DNA of 64,000 bases, taken from assembly GCF_910592395.1 (NCBI RefSeq), contig NC_088324.1, positions 5,420,953 through 5,484,952 on the forward strand, read 5' to 3'. Below, piece by piece: positions 51,571-62,759 of the stretch. Each line of letters begins with the position of its first letter. Positions within the stretch are counted from its first letter, which is position 1. A model generated the notes under the pieces. That model saw only the letters and a list, made by a program, of their open reading frames with translations, did no database searches and had not been told where the DNA came from. This DNA comes from Lineus longissimus (Eukaryota; Nemertea; Pilidiophora; Heteronemertea; Lineidae). The translations under genes and the position numbers were made by a program.

Positions 51571-52660
51571 GGTGAAAGGTATGCATTTGTACTCTACTGT
51601 AGACCAAGAAATGTTGCATGCATTTTTATTTGGCATTTTTCAGAACCTTCAAAATTCGCAAAGATTAAAGGCTGTGAAAAACTAAATTTAATTGAAACTA
51701 CTGTTGGAGTGTTATCAAAACACCTAATGAAAACCTTGCCAATGATGCCCTTTCACAAAAACAATAGCGGCACATATTTCCTGGTTTACAGTGATTGCAT
51801 TCCCATCGTTACTATTTGTCGTTACAGTGTTATTTTCATTTTGGACTTAATTGTTTATTTGCATTTACTTTACAAAATGTGCTTTCTTCAAGTGCCAATG
51901 AAATGCTTCTCGTAACACAATATGTTATCCCTAATAAAGTAATAAATAGTAAGCTGACTTTATTGTCCAAAATCTTTCTCAATAAGTGTTTTGAATGCAT
52001 CCATGACAACAGTTCAGGAGTAGGCAGCTGGCTTCTAGTTGGTAACCCACGACTTGAGAGCATGGTGAGAGAGTCCATAAGCCCGCTCTCGAGTCACTCA
52101 TTGCTGAGAGAGACAGAGACTAATTTGCCTTTGGAGAGGGTGACCACGATTCGCCCTACCCATCTGTTGGAATCTCACAAGTTCTACTCTACCTTGAACG
52201 CAAAAGGGACTCGTAAGTTGTCCTTTGCTGATGTGATAAGTAGGCTATGACGCCTCTCAAGCCCTAGGAGAAGGTCAGCCATTTCAGGCTTAAACACCAA
52301 TGGGATAACAGGCCCACTAATGGAACTATCAAAGTCTGTCAGGATCTGTATGCCAACGACTGCCCGCTAACTGAGGAACCACTACACTAGGGAAGCACTC
52401 TGGTTTGACCCATAAATTGCACGTCGAGTCCCCAAGCACAATTTGCATCATGACCAAGCTTTAAGTCACTTGCAAGGCCAAGAACAAACCCTAGATCAAG
52501 CACAGGGATTAACAGTACTGGTACATCACAACACCCTCGGGCCTCTCACCTCGAACAGCATAAACGGTTGCTGAAGGTTGGCAGGTTGGTAACTGGAGCA
52601 CAACAGATCCCCCTGCCTAACTAGTGACATAGAAGTGACAAAGTGACTTGTCACATATAC
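51571..52660. other. No recognised gene
   Basis: A 151-codon plus-strand frame (51795-52250) has no motif and low-complexity Ser/Thr ends. Probably noncoding. Confidence 0.35.
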
Positions 52661-52821
52661 CCAAGTTGCCATGAGAAGACAATCCTTCTTGGAGGGGAAA
52701 GTAAGTTTCCAGGGACATTTCCATCTGAAAGAAAGCCTACAAGGACCTTTCCGCCTAAAGAAAATGTTGTAATGAGCTTACTTTCCCCTCTAAGAATGAT
52801 TCTCTTCGCATGGCAACTTGG
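52661..52821. mobile_element. 161-bp foldback MITE
   Basis: CCAAGTTGCCATGAGAAGAC ... and its complement ... TTCGCATGGCAACTTGG, arms of about 45 bases that include GGGGAAAGTAAG / CTTACTTTCCCC. Flanks ATAC / ATAT. Confidence 0.7.
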
Positions 52822-53064
52822 ATATGGCAAGTCAGGACATTTGCAGATGATAGGCAGGAACTCAGAGTACTATATTCCATTATAAATACCAGGAAAGCAA
52901 TGCATGGCAGGCTGCTGAGCACTTACAACCTACGGGTCGGGTCTACTTTTTCCTGACCGCTTCAATGGGTCTTCAGGGTACTCTTTTAACCAGGGATTTG
53001 AAATATCGAGAGGCAGAGTTGATTGAAAACCACAAGTTATACTGGATGTAGGCCTTGGCACCTC

Positions 53065-53432
53065 AAGAACTCCCAGCTGAGCATTGGGCCCCGTCACCTC
53101 TTGTTTTGCCATCCCAATGACTCCCAGCGGTGCATTTGCCTGTGGTCTCTTGTCATGCCACCAATGACTCCCAGCTGAGCATTGGGCCCCGTCACCTCTT
53201 GTTTTGCCATCCCAATTACTCCCAGCGGTGCATTTGCCTACGGACTCTTGTCATGCCACCAATGACTCTTAGCTGAGCAGTGGCCCCATCGTCCCGTGTT
53301 ATGCCACCAATGACTGCCAGCTGAGCAGTGAGCCCAGACAACTCTTGTTACGCCACTGATGTCTGCCAGCTGCTGAGCATTGGGCAATGGCGACTCTGTA
53401 ATGCTACCAATGTCTGCCAGCTGAGCTCTTCT
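53065..53432. repeat. Degenerate tandem repeat with about 50-bp units
   Basis: Units start TGACTCCCAGCTGAGCA(T/G)T and end near TTGCCA(T/C)(C/C)(C/A)AA. The first part is organised as a dimer (a GGTGCATTTGCC variant alternating with a GAGCATTGGGCC variant) repeated twice; later units are more diverged. Confidence 0.75.
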
Positions 53433-53459
53433 TTGGAATTGTTTTTCCATAGGTTGCCT

Positions 53460-54075
53460 CAATTGACTGGGCTGGCCTAGCCCAGCAAGCCAACAACATT
53501 GGTCAATTGACTGGGCTGCCCTAGCACAGCAAGCCAACAACATTGGTCAATTGACTGGGCTGCCCTAGCACAGCAAGCTTACAACATTGGTCAATTGACT
53601 GGGCTGGCCTAGCCCAGCAAGCCAACAACATTGGTCAATTGACTGGGCTGCCCTAGCACAGCAAGCCAACAACATTGGTCAATTGACTGGGCTGCCCTAG
53701 CACAGCAAGCCAACAATTTTGGTCAATTGACTGGGCTGCCCTAGCACAGCAAGCTTACAACATTGGTCAATTGACTGGGCTGGCCTAGCCCAGCAAGCCA
53801 ACAACATTGGTCAATTGACTGGGCTGCCCTAGCACAGCAAGCCAACAACATTGGTCAATTGACTGGGCTGCCCTAGCACAGCAAGCCAACAACATTGGTC
53901 AATTGACTGGGCTGCCCTAGCACAGCAAGCTTACAACATTGGTCAATTGACTGGGCTGCCCTAGCCCAGCAAGCCAACAACATTGGTCAATTGACTGGGC
54001 TGCCCTAGCACAGCAAGCTTACAACATTGGTCAATTGACTGGGCTGCCCTAAACTAGCCAAGCTTGCCAACAACA
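53460..54075. repeat. 44-bp minisatellite, 14 units, with higher-order pattern
   Basis: Units begin CAATTGACTGGGCTG at 53460, 53504, 53548 and so on every 44 bases to 54032; the last is diverged. Three unit types occur: A (GGCCTAGCCCAGCAAGCC), B (CCCTAGCACAGCAAGCC) and C (CCCTAGCACAGCAAGCTT). Their order is A-B-C, A-B-B-C, A-B-B-C, A'-C. Confidence 0.95.
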
Positions 54076-54556
54076 TAGGTCAGCTTCCAAATTTTTGGCT
54101 CCAGTTCATTATCTTTGGGAACGACTGATCCCTCATCTTCAACAATAGCTGTAAACATTTTACAAGGTTTAACTGGCAAAATCTACGATTTTAATCCAAG
54201 ATTCCTTGCACAGCTTACATTTAATTTCAGTGATATGCTGCAGCATAACCATTGCCCGACAGTTTTTTTTGGTTGCAAAACGTTCTTTGGTTTTTCTTTC
54301 ACCAACTCAATGGCCGTAGACACAAGAAATCACGAGTTTCAAGTATGTACAACATGAGAGATATCTTTAAGAGTGGATCATGCTCGTTTTGGCACAAATA
54401 TCTCTAGCTCCTCAGCAAGAATTCCATGTGAATATTACCATATTTCACACACTGCATCCAGCATGACCTGTCGACCTCAGTATATCTAATCTTCTTTTAT
54501 TGTCATTGCCAATGTCTGTATTTGTGAATTCATGAATAAATGTAACCAACTATATA

Positions 54557-54660
54557 TTTTATTATAATGTTTTTATTTATTTACATTCATTTAATCAAAC
54601 CCTGTTCAGTCGACCATTGTTAACCATAAGCAAGACAAAACAAATATACACTATGCAATA
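54557..54660. repeat. Direct repeat, copy 1 (about 104 bp)
   Basis: TTTATTATAATGTTTTTATT ... CAAGACAAAACAAATATACA. Recurs at 55148-55250 with about seven differences. Confidence 0.85.
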
Positions 54661-55147
54661 AATGAAACCAACTATAGGGCAGAGACGTGTATTCATCCAC
54701 GACTGGAAGTGTGTCACAGTCAAATAGAGCTTATCAAAATGTAAAGTTGTGGTAAATACATGGCTGGGATGGATCACAGTGGAATAAACTCTCAATTTGT
54801 GGTTGATTCTAAATCTACAGAGTCAGGCCATCACAGAAATATGCTTTCTGATAATATATTTAAGAAAATGTGGTTACTGGTCAGTTTAGATTTTGTATTT
54901 TGATAGGGCCATATCAATGCGCCAGTTACGATTTGATGGATATGCTGTACGGATATAATTTTTTCTCAGGCAATCGGTATTGGAATGTTGTGAAACTTTA
55001 TTATGATATTGACAAAGGGTTCTTCTCGACAAATATAAAATTTTGTGCGGATTGATTGGTCCTAGGTGTACTTTTTCAACCAAAACTTATGAACAACAAC
55101 AAACACTGAATGTACACAGTGTAAAAAAGAGGGCTCTGGCCTATATA

Positions 55148-55250
55148 CTTTATTACAATGTTTTTTATTTATTTACATTCATTTAATCAAATCCTGTTCA
55201 GTTGACCATTGTAAACCATACGCAAGACAAAACAAATATACAATGCAATT
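55148..55250. repeat. Direct repeat, copy 2 (about 104 bp)
   Basis: Second copy of 54557-54660, 590 bp away. The sequence between is AT-rich with no gene. Could be short LTR-like ends or a local duplication. Confidence 0.8.
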
Positions 55251-55693
55251 TATACTTGCACCTACAAACACAAATTTCACATGGCTTGCAATACAATGAT
55301 GATTGCCTAATTAATCTCCCATCTATCTGTGCTAGGTTTAATAATTCGAAGCAGTGAGACATGTGGCCAAGGATTAGAGTACACTACAGTGCATATACAC
55401 CAGAGCTATGTTCAAATAGACAATTTTGAGTTATTGTTGAAGGAAATTGCCACGACATGCAAAACCATACTGCCTTGAAAATGTATGTGTACATTCGGGG
55501 CCATCCATTTAGTACGTACGCACGAAAAGGTCTGATTTTTAGATTCCCTTCCCCATGCATTACCCCTAAAGACCCTCCTTCCTTATTTTTTCCACTGAAT
55601 GTTTGCTGATGTTTGAAAATTATAACTGATGTTCAAAACCAGTCACATGTCGTCAGAGGAATTGTTGGAGGCTCTCCATGCATTTCACAACTT

Positions 55694-55787
55694 ATGGCTG
55701 TCAAATTGCTACTATAAGATATCAGCATGATATATGATATATATCTTGCTGATTGCTGATATCTTTTAGTAGCAATTTGACAGCCAT
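55694..55787. repeat. Hairpin, 34-base arms
   Basis: ATGGCTGTCAAATTGCTACT ... AGTAGCAATTTGACAGCCAT with AAGATATCAGCA / TGCTGATATCTT inside and an AT-rich loop. One or two mismatches in the stem. A solo foldback MITE. Confidence 0.85.
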
Positions 55788-55911
55788 TATTCCAAAATTT
55801 AAGAAATGAAGATTTCAGAAATCTTTCAATTTCCACTTTAGTGACATGCAACTGGTTTTGCCAGAACTTCTGATTACAATTTCCATCCTTCCGTTCATTC
55901 CATAACCTTAC

Positions 55912-55947
55912 TTTCCATCCCATTTCCTGAAGAATGCATCGTTTTTC
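55912..55947 (-). CDS. Charged coiled-coil gene, exon D
   Basis: 36-nt exon: acceptor TGTTTTGTAG|GAAAAAC, donor GGAAA|GTAAGG. Phase 2 in and out. With exon C it reads MKNDAFFRKWDGK. See exon B for the gene as a whole. Later exons should lie below 55912 but none is convincing. Confidence 0.5.
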
Positions 55948-56049
55948 CTACAAAACAGAAAAAAAAACCATCGTGAAATGAATACCACAAGACACTGAAT
56001 TTCAATGGCTTGCCAAGGAGTTCAACCAATGCTAATATTTGCTTGTTGT

Positions 56050-56196
56050 TCAGGGCCAGGCTGTTCAAAACAATTTTTGTCATTAATGCTGGCGTTAACT
56101 CAATTTAGCTTTATAATGCCCTTTTAAAAACTTAATGCCAAGTTAATTAGTTTATGCCAGCATGAGTGACAAAACTTCTCTTGAAGAACCAGGCCC
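56050..56196. mobile_element. 147-bp foldback MITE (GGGCCTGGTTCTTCAA type)
   Basis: GGGCCAGGCTGTTCAAAAC ... ATGCTGGCGTTAACT pairs with ... TTTATGCCAGCATGAGTGAC ... GAAGAACCAGGCCC. Lies in the intron between exons D and C. Confidence 0.65.
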
Positions 56197-56900
56197 AAGT
56201 TTGAGAAACTCTGTAAACTGATAGAAGCATTGTGGGCGAATTGAAAACGATTTTTAGATGATGGGCATGTTCAGTTGTACCTCCTATATGACCACACCAA
56301 GCTGATACATATCCCACCAGAACCTCCCGATTTTATGATGAAATTATGTTTGGTCATATTACATTTTAAAGGATTTCTAAAAGTACAGGTACTCCATAAA
56401 AGTTCAACTGTGTCATAAAAGGAGAGCCGTCAGTCTATAAGACTGCATTGATTATCAATTTGACCTGTATGCTGACTGTTATTGTGAACCGCCAAAATCT
56501 GTCGGTTAACATGCAACAAACCTGATGTTTAATCAGCTTCGAAGAACACTCGGGTAACTAGTAAATCCGAATCTAATCACTCTATATTTTATTGATGTCG
56601 TTTCCGTGTCTCTCCCGTCATGACGCACCGCACATCCCGCTCAATCCCAGGAGGAGACGGTGATGTCGTCAAACTCAGTCCGTCACAAATAGAATCGCTG
56701 ATTGACAGGGAGACTATCGGCACTAACTAGGTCACGAAGTTACCCATAGCAGTCTCTCCTATCTCACGGTTGAAACTGCAGAATACATTTTTCACTATTC
56801 AAAAACAACCGTTCCCGTATCAACTGTGTATACAAGTCACCCACATACCATCCATAAGACCCCCTAGCTCCTGCCTACATCCCCCTTTAATGTGACTTAC

Positions 56901-56962
56901 ATTCGCCTGTCGTGGTCAAGGCTTTTTTGTCGTTCCCGTTCACGCCTCTCATTTTGTTCACT
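56901..56962 (-). CDS. Charged coiled-coil gene, exon C
   Basis: 62-nt exon: acceptor AAATTTCAG|AGTGAAC, donor CGAAT|GTAAGT. Phase 0 in, 2 out. Reads SEQNERRERERQKSLDHDRR. Confidence 0.55.
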
Positions 56963-57243
56963 CTGAAATTTTAAAAATATCTCATCAACAACCCTTTACA
57001 AAATGATGTATGGGCAGTTTTCTCCCTCATCAATATCGCTTTTGGGTAATATGGGAATGCTAATTTCAAAAATAGCATCGCAAAGTGTGCATAACCCCTC
57101 ACCAGCCCACGCATGTTCTTATTACCCAAAAACAACTGTTTTCCCAATGCCCGAAAGTTGTCAAACATAACTTATTTTTCTAGCTTAATTTTCATGAATT
57201 GGGCCTATTGACGTCTTATGACATCAGCAATCCGACAAGTTAC

Positions 57244-57327
57244 CTGTTCTCTGGCCTGGGCTTTCTTCTCCTCATATTTCATATCCTCCTTCCTTCTTGC
57301 CTCATCGTGATACTGCTGGCGTTTTTG
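57244..57327 (-). CDS. Charged coiled-coil gene, exon B (possibly EPSTI1-like)
   Basis: 84-nt exon, phase 0 at both ends: acceptor CTGACTTACAG|CAAAAA, donor GAACAG|GTAACT. Reads QKRQQYHDEARRKEDMKYEE followed by KKAQAREQ. The four exons A-D (62430, 57244, 56901, 55912) agree in phase at every junction and make one highly charged helix. The order 'LGG/GGG-T-E-A ... S-F--L-KR---- DE-R-KE ... K--AFF-KW' resembles the middle of EPSTI1 (epithelial-stromal interaction 1), a coiled-coil protein; this is a similarity judged by eye, and another coiled-coil protein is possible. This is the only likely non-mobile gene with coherent structure in the window. Confidence 0.55.
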
Positions 57328-57659
57328 CTGTAAGTCAGAAGCAATTTTTTAATAAGAAATTGTCACAAAGCATGACTGACCATGCCCCTGAAGAAAAAGT
57401 ACCAAAAATACACCAAAACCCCGATGTGCAAATCCTTTTGATCTGGTAAGACCTGATGCCAAGTCTACTTTCAATGTCACTCCATGCAATAAATCCCTGG
57501 CCAGCAAAACGTTTTTCTGAATCGGCAAGGTAGGGGTAGCTAAAAGCTGCACCCTATACACCCCAGAACAAAAGGTGTTAAAAAGTAAAGGAATGGGTGT
57601 AAATTAATATGCACTTAAACTAAAGGGGAATTCGCCATATGTCCATCTGCCTACCATAA

Positions 57660-58159
57660 GGCCTTTTTACACGGTGCTGGTTCAAGACAACCCTCCTGAA
57701 CCGTCACGAGGCGTGTTCGGTTCAGGACGGTTCATTTCGCTTTTACACGGGGACGGTTCGACGATCTGGCCTCGATCCGGCTCCAGGCCGGTTCGTCACT
57801 AACATCGTCAATTGGTGGCGCTGATCAATCTGCTGGCGGTGGAGGTACGAAAATATCACAAAAACAAATAATACAAAATGGTTTACCATGGCGCCGGTGA
57901 GATGCAGAGTTTTTGCTTTGGTACACAGCATTTGTATGGAAAGAAAGCTCTTGCTCTCTTGCTCGGAGCCGGTTCGCTTTTACACGCATAAATAAACCCT
58001 CCTCCACCGGCCTACACCGACCCGAGACCGGCGATCGGAACCCGCCTCGGACCAGGAGGGTTCAGGACGGTAGGTTCGCTTTTACACGAGGGAAAATAAA
58101 CCGGCTGGTACCTGAACTAGTCTCGATCTGGCTTGAACCCGCACCGTGTAAAAACGCCT
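57660..58159. mobile_element. 500-bp MITE with GGC-TTTTTACACGGTGC ends
   Basis: Left GGCCTTTTTACACGGTGCTGG, right CCGCACCGTGTAAAAACGCC. TTCGCTTTTACAC words recur inside at about 57738, 57966 and 58075. GC-rich interior with many CCGGTTC words; no coding frame with a known motif. In the intron between exons A and B. Confidence 0.75.
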
Positions 58160-58204
58160 ATTGAGACCATAGGGTGGACAATAACCATGTTCCCAAATGG
58201 TAAG

Positions 58205-58281
58205 ATGCAATACACGTGAGGCAATACACGTGATGCAATACACGTGAGGCAATACACGTGATGCAATACACGTGAGGCAAT
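58205..58281. repeat. 14-bp tandem array containing five CACGTG motifs
   Basis: Units GCAATACACGTGAG / GCAATACACGTGAT alternate. CACGTG occurs at 58213, 58227, 58241, 58255 and 58269, exactly 14 bases apart. Confidence 0.9.
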
Positions 58282-58289
58282 AGCCTTCA

Positions 58290-59819
58290 GGTGGAACTTG
58301 GTTTTGATGAACAGAGACAATGGGGCATACCACCTCTCACACATCTTTGACAGCCTCGTGAAACCCCGGAGCGACATGGCCTGGGGGACCCGAGGCGGGG
58401 CCCAGAAAGAAGTAACAGCATGAACTTTGATTCCCAGTGCAGTGCTGCCATCTATGCTGCTTACTGGGTATTACTCCAAAGACATGAGGATGTCAACCGG
58501 TGAGGTTGATGAAAACTTTGTCTCAGGTCTCATCATAAGGAACTATTACAAAAGAAAATGTATATCAAGTGTATTTCAGAGATCCGATGAAGTTGTTTGG
58601 TCATCATAATCTTCGATATTTAGTGATAGGCATCTTTGCGCACACGCACCCTTGTCCTGTCCTTTGTATCGGTAAGATATTTCCGATTGTGTAAGAATAA
58701 CAGTTAAAATTGCTGGTAAACCCAAAGCCAGATCATGGTAGTTATGTATTTCCCACAATTCGAATTTAGGGCAATATGACTAGATTTTGATATCTGAATA
58801 TTGGAGAATTGAAAAGGGGTCCAAGGCAATGGTGTGTTTTCAAGCATCCCCTTATGCGGTGGTCACACTAGCGTTTTAATGCGAATTGACTGCACATTGA
58901 AACTTTAATACGCATTGGGGTGTCAAACTCAAGACGCTTTGTCCCGTTTTCAAACCGCTTTAACAAATACGGCTCTGTAATACGCATCAGCGAAGTCTCT
59001 CTGGCCAAGCCGCATTGGAATTCGGAGTGTGACGTGCCTAATATGCATTAAGGTAATGAGCATGCACACAGCGTGACTTCCCGCTTTTCCAACTTTTTCA
59101 CATTCACCCTGAAATGATGCTTAATCAGCATTCTCTGACATTGCCGTTGTCCATTTAACCAAAAATACATAAAAATAATTGTCATCAATAAAAACGATCA
59201 TTTCCATAGCCACGGCGCATCCATCCAACCAGCTAACAGAACCAGCAAATGACGTAAAATTTCTATGGCAATCTTGGCACATGAGGCACTGATTTTATTC
59301 CTTACAATTTGATTTAAATTTCCTCACTGAGCGTAGTGCGAGTTTGGTTTCTACCCCTCGTTTCTCGTTTGGTATGGATCTTGGAGACTAGAGTGGCATC
59401 AAAAATGGATCGAGCGCGGGAGTGAGTTTAACAATGCAATTATAGGTGGCGCATCTTCACTGCAAATTCAGTTTAACCTGTTTAAATCCAAAAAGAATGC
59501 GCATTCGGCCAAGTGTGACGCGACCGGCTTGAAAACGATTTAGACCGTACTCTCCGGAAAACGGTTTCAATTCGCCTTCAGTGTGAACGTAGTACAAGGG
59601 ATACTGCAGGGCTTGACAGAAAGATGGGGATCTATTAGCCCAGTGCTGGTCACACTTTGCCAACTGAAAAAAACACAAAAAATGAAAAGGCCAGGGGCCA
59701 CTGTGCTCACCGTATAGATATTTGGTGGTTTAATAGGAATTCATTTTAGAAACATGCTACATGTATAGTATATAGGTCAAATCAAAATTGGTACGACATG
59801 TGATGTATCCTTGCTCAGA
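58290..59819. other. Intronic sequence without recognised gene
   Basis: Contains a diffuse inverted pairing of GTCACACTAGCGTTTTAATG (58862) with TTCACACTGAAGGCGAATTG read from 59590, possibly an old MITE. No exon was found with both splice sites. Confidence 0.35.
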
Positions 59820-60860
59820 GTACCTACCATAATGAAATGGCCAGGGCCATTGTGCTCACCTCATGTGGAGGAAAGATGGACAAAGAGCATGGTCTTGTGT
59901 CATGTAGTGTTAGGTTTGATGTAGGTCCAAGCAATTACAATTTCCCCAAAATGGCCAATTTACAGTACATTCGACCTCTGTGACCTTGAAAAGTAGGTCA
60001 AATCAAAGAAGACCCGGGTGACACATTGAATGGTTGTTAGAATTAGATGTACCTATGATATAAAATTGGTGCCAATCGGGCAAGTCATTACTAGGAATAA
60101 TGGCATTTTGAAGAATTTAGGATTTGGCCCCCTCCCTGGAGGCCAAACGGCAAATCAGATCGCACCAAACTTCGGTACCTGAGATCACCTGACCAAGGGG
60201 TACATGTGTACTTAATTTGTGATCAATAGTCATTGCAGTTAAGAAACGTGCCATAGTTACGGCCTGACGGCGAATTTACGCCATTTGACCTCTGTGACCT
60301 TGACAAGAAGGTCAAATTAAAAACCTGTGTGACATATACTGTATGGTGGTTAGATGTACCCATGATATCAAATTGGTGGCAATCGGGCAAGAAGTTAAGG
60401 AATAATCACATTTTAAAGGGTTTTTGGATTTTGCCCCCTGGTGGTCAAGTGGTGAATCATATTTGGTCCCTGAGATCACCTGACTAAGGGGTAAATGTGT
60501 ACCAAATTTGGTATCAATAGTCATTGCAGTTTAGAAACGTGCCATTGTTACATCCTAACGGCTAATTTACACCATTTGACCTCTGTGACCTTGAAAAGGA
60601 GGTCAAATCAAAAACCCGGAGGATATATGATGCACCTTTGCTAGAAGTACCTGCCATATTTTTTTCAAAATTTCCCGACTACTATTAAGGGAGATATTGC
60701 ATATTTTCACTTTTAACGTTTGTCCCCCTGGTGGCCAAACCATGTAACGAATCGGACCGAAACTTGGTCTCCCAGGTGTCATTACATAAGGGTACATGTG
60801 TACCAAGTTTCAACTCAATAGCTCTAACAGTTACGAAACGTGCCCTGCTAACGGACGACG

Positions 60861-60895
<35 letters not shown>

Positions 60896-60955
60896 ACGAC
60901 GGACGCCACGGTATGGGATAAGCTCACCTCTGCTAAGAGGTGAGCTAAAAATATT
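59820..60955. repeat. Dispersed repeat with TGACCTTGA hairpins and a (GAC)n tract
   Basis: About three 300-bp units, each with GACCTCTGTGACCTTGAAAA(G/C)(G/A)AGGTCAAAT-type hairpins (TGACCTTGA at 59980, 60295, 60586), GTGTACCAAATTTGG-type and GAAACGTGCC words. It ends with (GAC)n at 60852-60905 and AGCTCACCTCTGCTAAGAGGTGAGCT, a perfect terminal hairpin. More diverged units follow at 60960-61430 and 62760-63420. Confidence 0.8.
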
Positions 60956-62429
60956 ATCGAAAACAAGTCACTAATAAGCAAGCACTTTTACCTTTTAATT
61001 TTTTGGCCACTGCATGGTGGCCAAGTTGAGAATCAGATCAAACCGAATTTCGGCATCAGAAGTCATCTGAAATAGGGGATTATGTGTACCAAGTTTCAAG
61101 TGCATAGCTTAAGTGTAGTTACCCTCAAACGACCAATTTACCCCAATTGACCGCTCTGACCTTGAAAACGAGTCACTTATAAGAGAGATATCACACTTTT
61201 AAGGTTTCCACTTTCGGCCCCTTGGTGACCAAGTCAAGAATCCGATCGTACCGAAATTCAGTGTCAGAGGTCACCTGACCTGAAGGGTCCTGTGTTCAAA
61301 GTTTCAAGTCCATAATTCCATCGGATTAGAAACATGCCACTGTTTTTGAAACAGGATACGGACAACGACGACGGACACTGCAGTGTTTTATAGACTACCG
61401 TCCCGTACGGTGAGCCAAAAACACCCCCATCAACACATTTTGGTGCATGGGTGCTGAACATAATGTTATCACGAGTGACCCCCCCCCCCCAGCATCTAAT
61501 TTCTTGATGTTGAGGGGAAGTTCCTGTAAATGCACCTGCAGTACTCTTGTGGTGGATTCCCGGCTAGACCACTCAAATTCTTGTTTGGTCAAATCCTTAG
61601 CAAGAACTGTTGCGATCACCAACTTTGTAGCTTGCCTTGGGCAGCTGGCTTACTTAATTTGCATGACCTGTCAGTTGCAGTGTCATTCAGACCACTTGGT
61701 CTATACTTGGTCTTCCCGAATCATCTTGTTGTATGTACTTTATATATTTCTATGTTGTTTTACAATAACATTAGAGTTAGATAGAATATATGTGTTTGCA
61801 TGTATCCTATACAACAAGCCACGTGCTAGTAGGCCCCACACTTTCCTTTTCTGATACCCAATGTGGATGTGAAGTACCCCGTCATGCTTGACCCCACAAC
61901 AACCATGTGATAGCAACAAGCAATGTTCACACTTTGAGCGTTTTGTGAGGCGAACTGTGCTTATATTCAGGGTGAGCTTAACTCCGGAATACTAGCGCAT
62001 GTGCTTAACAATGAGAAAAAAAAAAGCGAAGATAACTCATAAAACCTGTGTTGTTTATTCTTCCAAGTACACGAATGCTGGTTATATTTAATCTAATACT
62101 GTTTATAATCCAAAACGCACATATTGTATGTGTGACGATAATCCAATAACAATCCAAAAATCGGGCAGGAACTGCACAGTGTGCGAGGTAAAGGACTGTT
62201 GCATCGGCCATACAAGAATCCCATACTACCGGGACACTGCGCAGTCACATGTGCACCACGCAGTACAAGAAAGAGTATAGTATAGAATTGACCCCACGAA
62301 ATCTATAGGTGCATGTGCTTAAAAACGGCAAATTTGACCAGGTAAAACACGGTTGAAAACAAGCAGTTTTCGTTTATATGCTCATGCGCCTAAATACGCA
62401 TGAATAGGGTAAAACTTGAGATTACTTAC
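60956..62429. other. Diverged repeat copies, no gene
   Basis: 60960-61430 is another copy of the TGACCTTGA repeat (site at 61157, GACGACGG tract at 61363). 61430-62429 has a C run near 61481 and no recognised coding. Confidence 0.45.
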
Positions 62430-62503
62430 TAGACTGTTAAATTTGGAATGTGAATGTTCCTTTGCTGCTCGGGCACGCGCCTGCTCTTCTGTGAGCCCAC
62501 CAC
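62430..62503 (-). CDS. Charged coiled-coil gene, exon A
   Basis: 74-nt exon: acceptor TTCTTCAAAG|GTGGTG, donor TCTA|GTAAGT. Enters with two bases of a split codon and leaves in phase 0. Reads GGLTEEQARARAAKEHSHSK followed by FNSL. Earlier exons lie to the right, probably beyond the window. Confidence 0.55.
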
Positions 62504-62759
62504 CTTTGAAGAAAGACACAAGTGTTAAAGAAATAATGGTTCTATATATGAAGTCTACTCATCTGTGACCCTCCAATGCAAAACCATGCAGTCACAAGTC
62601 ACATTTTAAGTCTCTTTTAGAAAGCAACAATTTAAGTCTGATTTAGAAAGTAAAGGGAAAGCCTAAAGATGCTGTTACTCAAATAAGATATCCTGGGGAT
62701 GTTGCGCTCACATGGGGCAACAAAAGACTTGAGTGAATGGATGATTCTAATGAAAATTA

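Noticed and set aside
51795-52250. 151-codon plus-strand frame
   Set aside because: No recognisable domain; composition like surrounding noncoding DNA.
53238-53543. 101-codon frame over the minisatellite
   Set aside because: Open only because the repeat units have no stops in that frame.
53460-54075. Possible CRISPR array (regular 44-bp period)
   Set aside because: Units are contiguous, with no unique spacers, in a eukaryotic context.
58862-59600. Possible large MITE with GTCACACT ends
   Set aside because: Pairing is weak beyond about 10 bases and no target duplication is seen.
60685-60981. Arg-rich frame with RRRRRRRRRR
   Set aside because: Translation of the (GAC)n microsatellite in the dispersed repeat.
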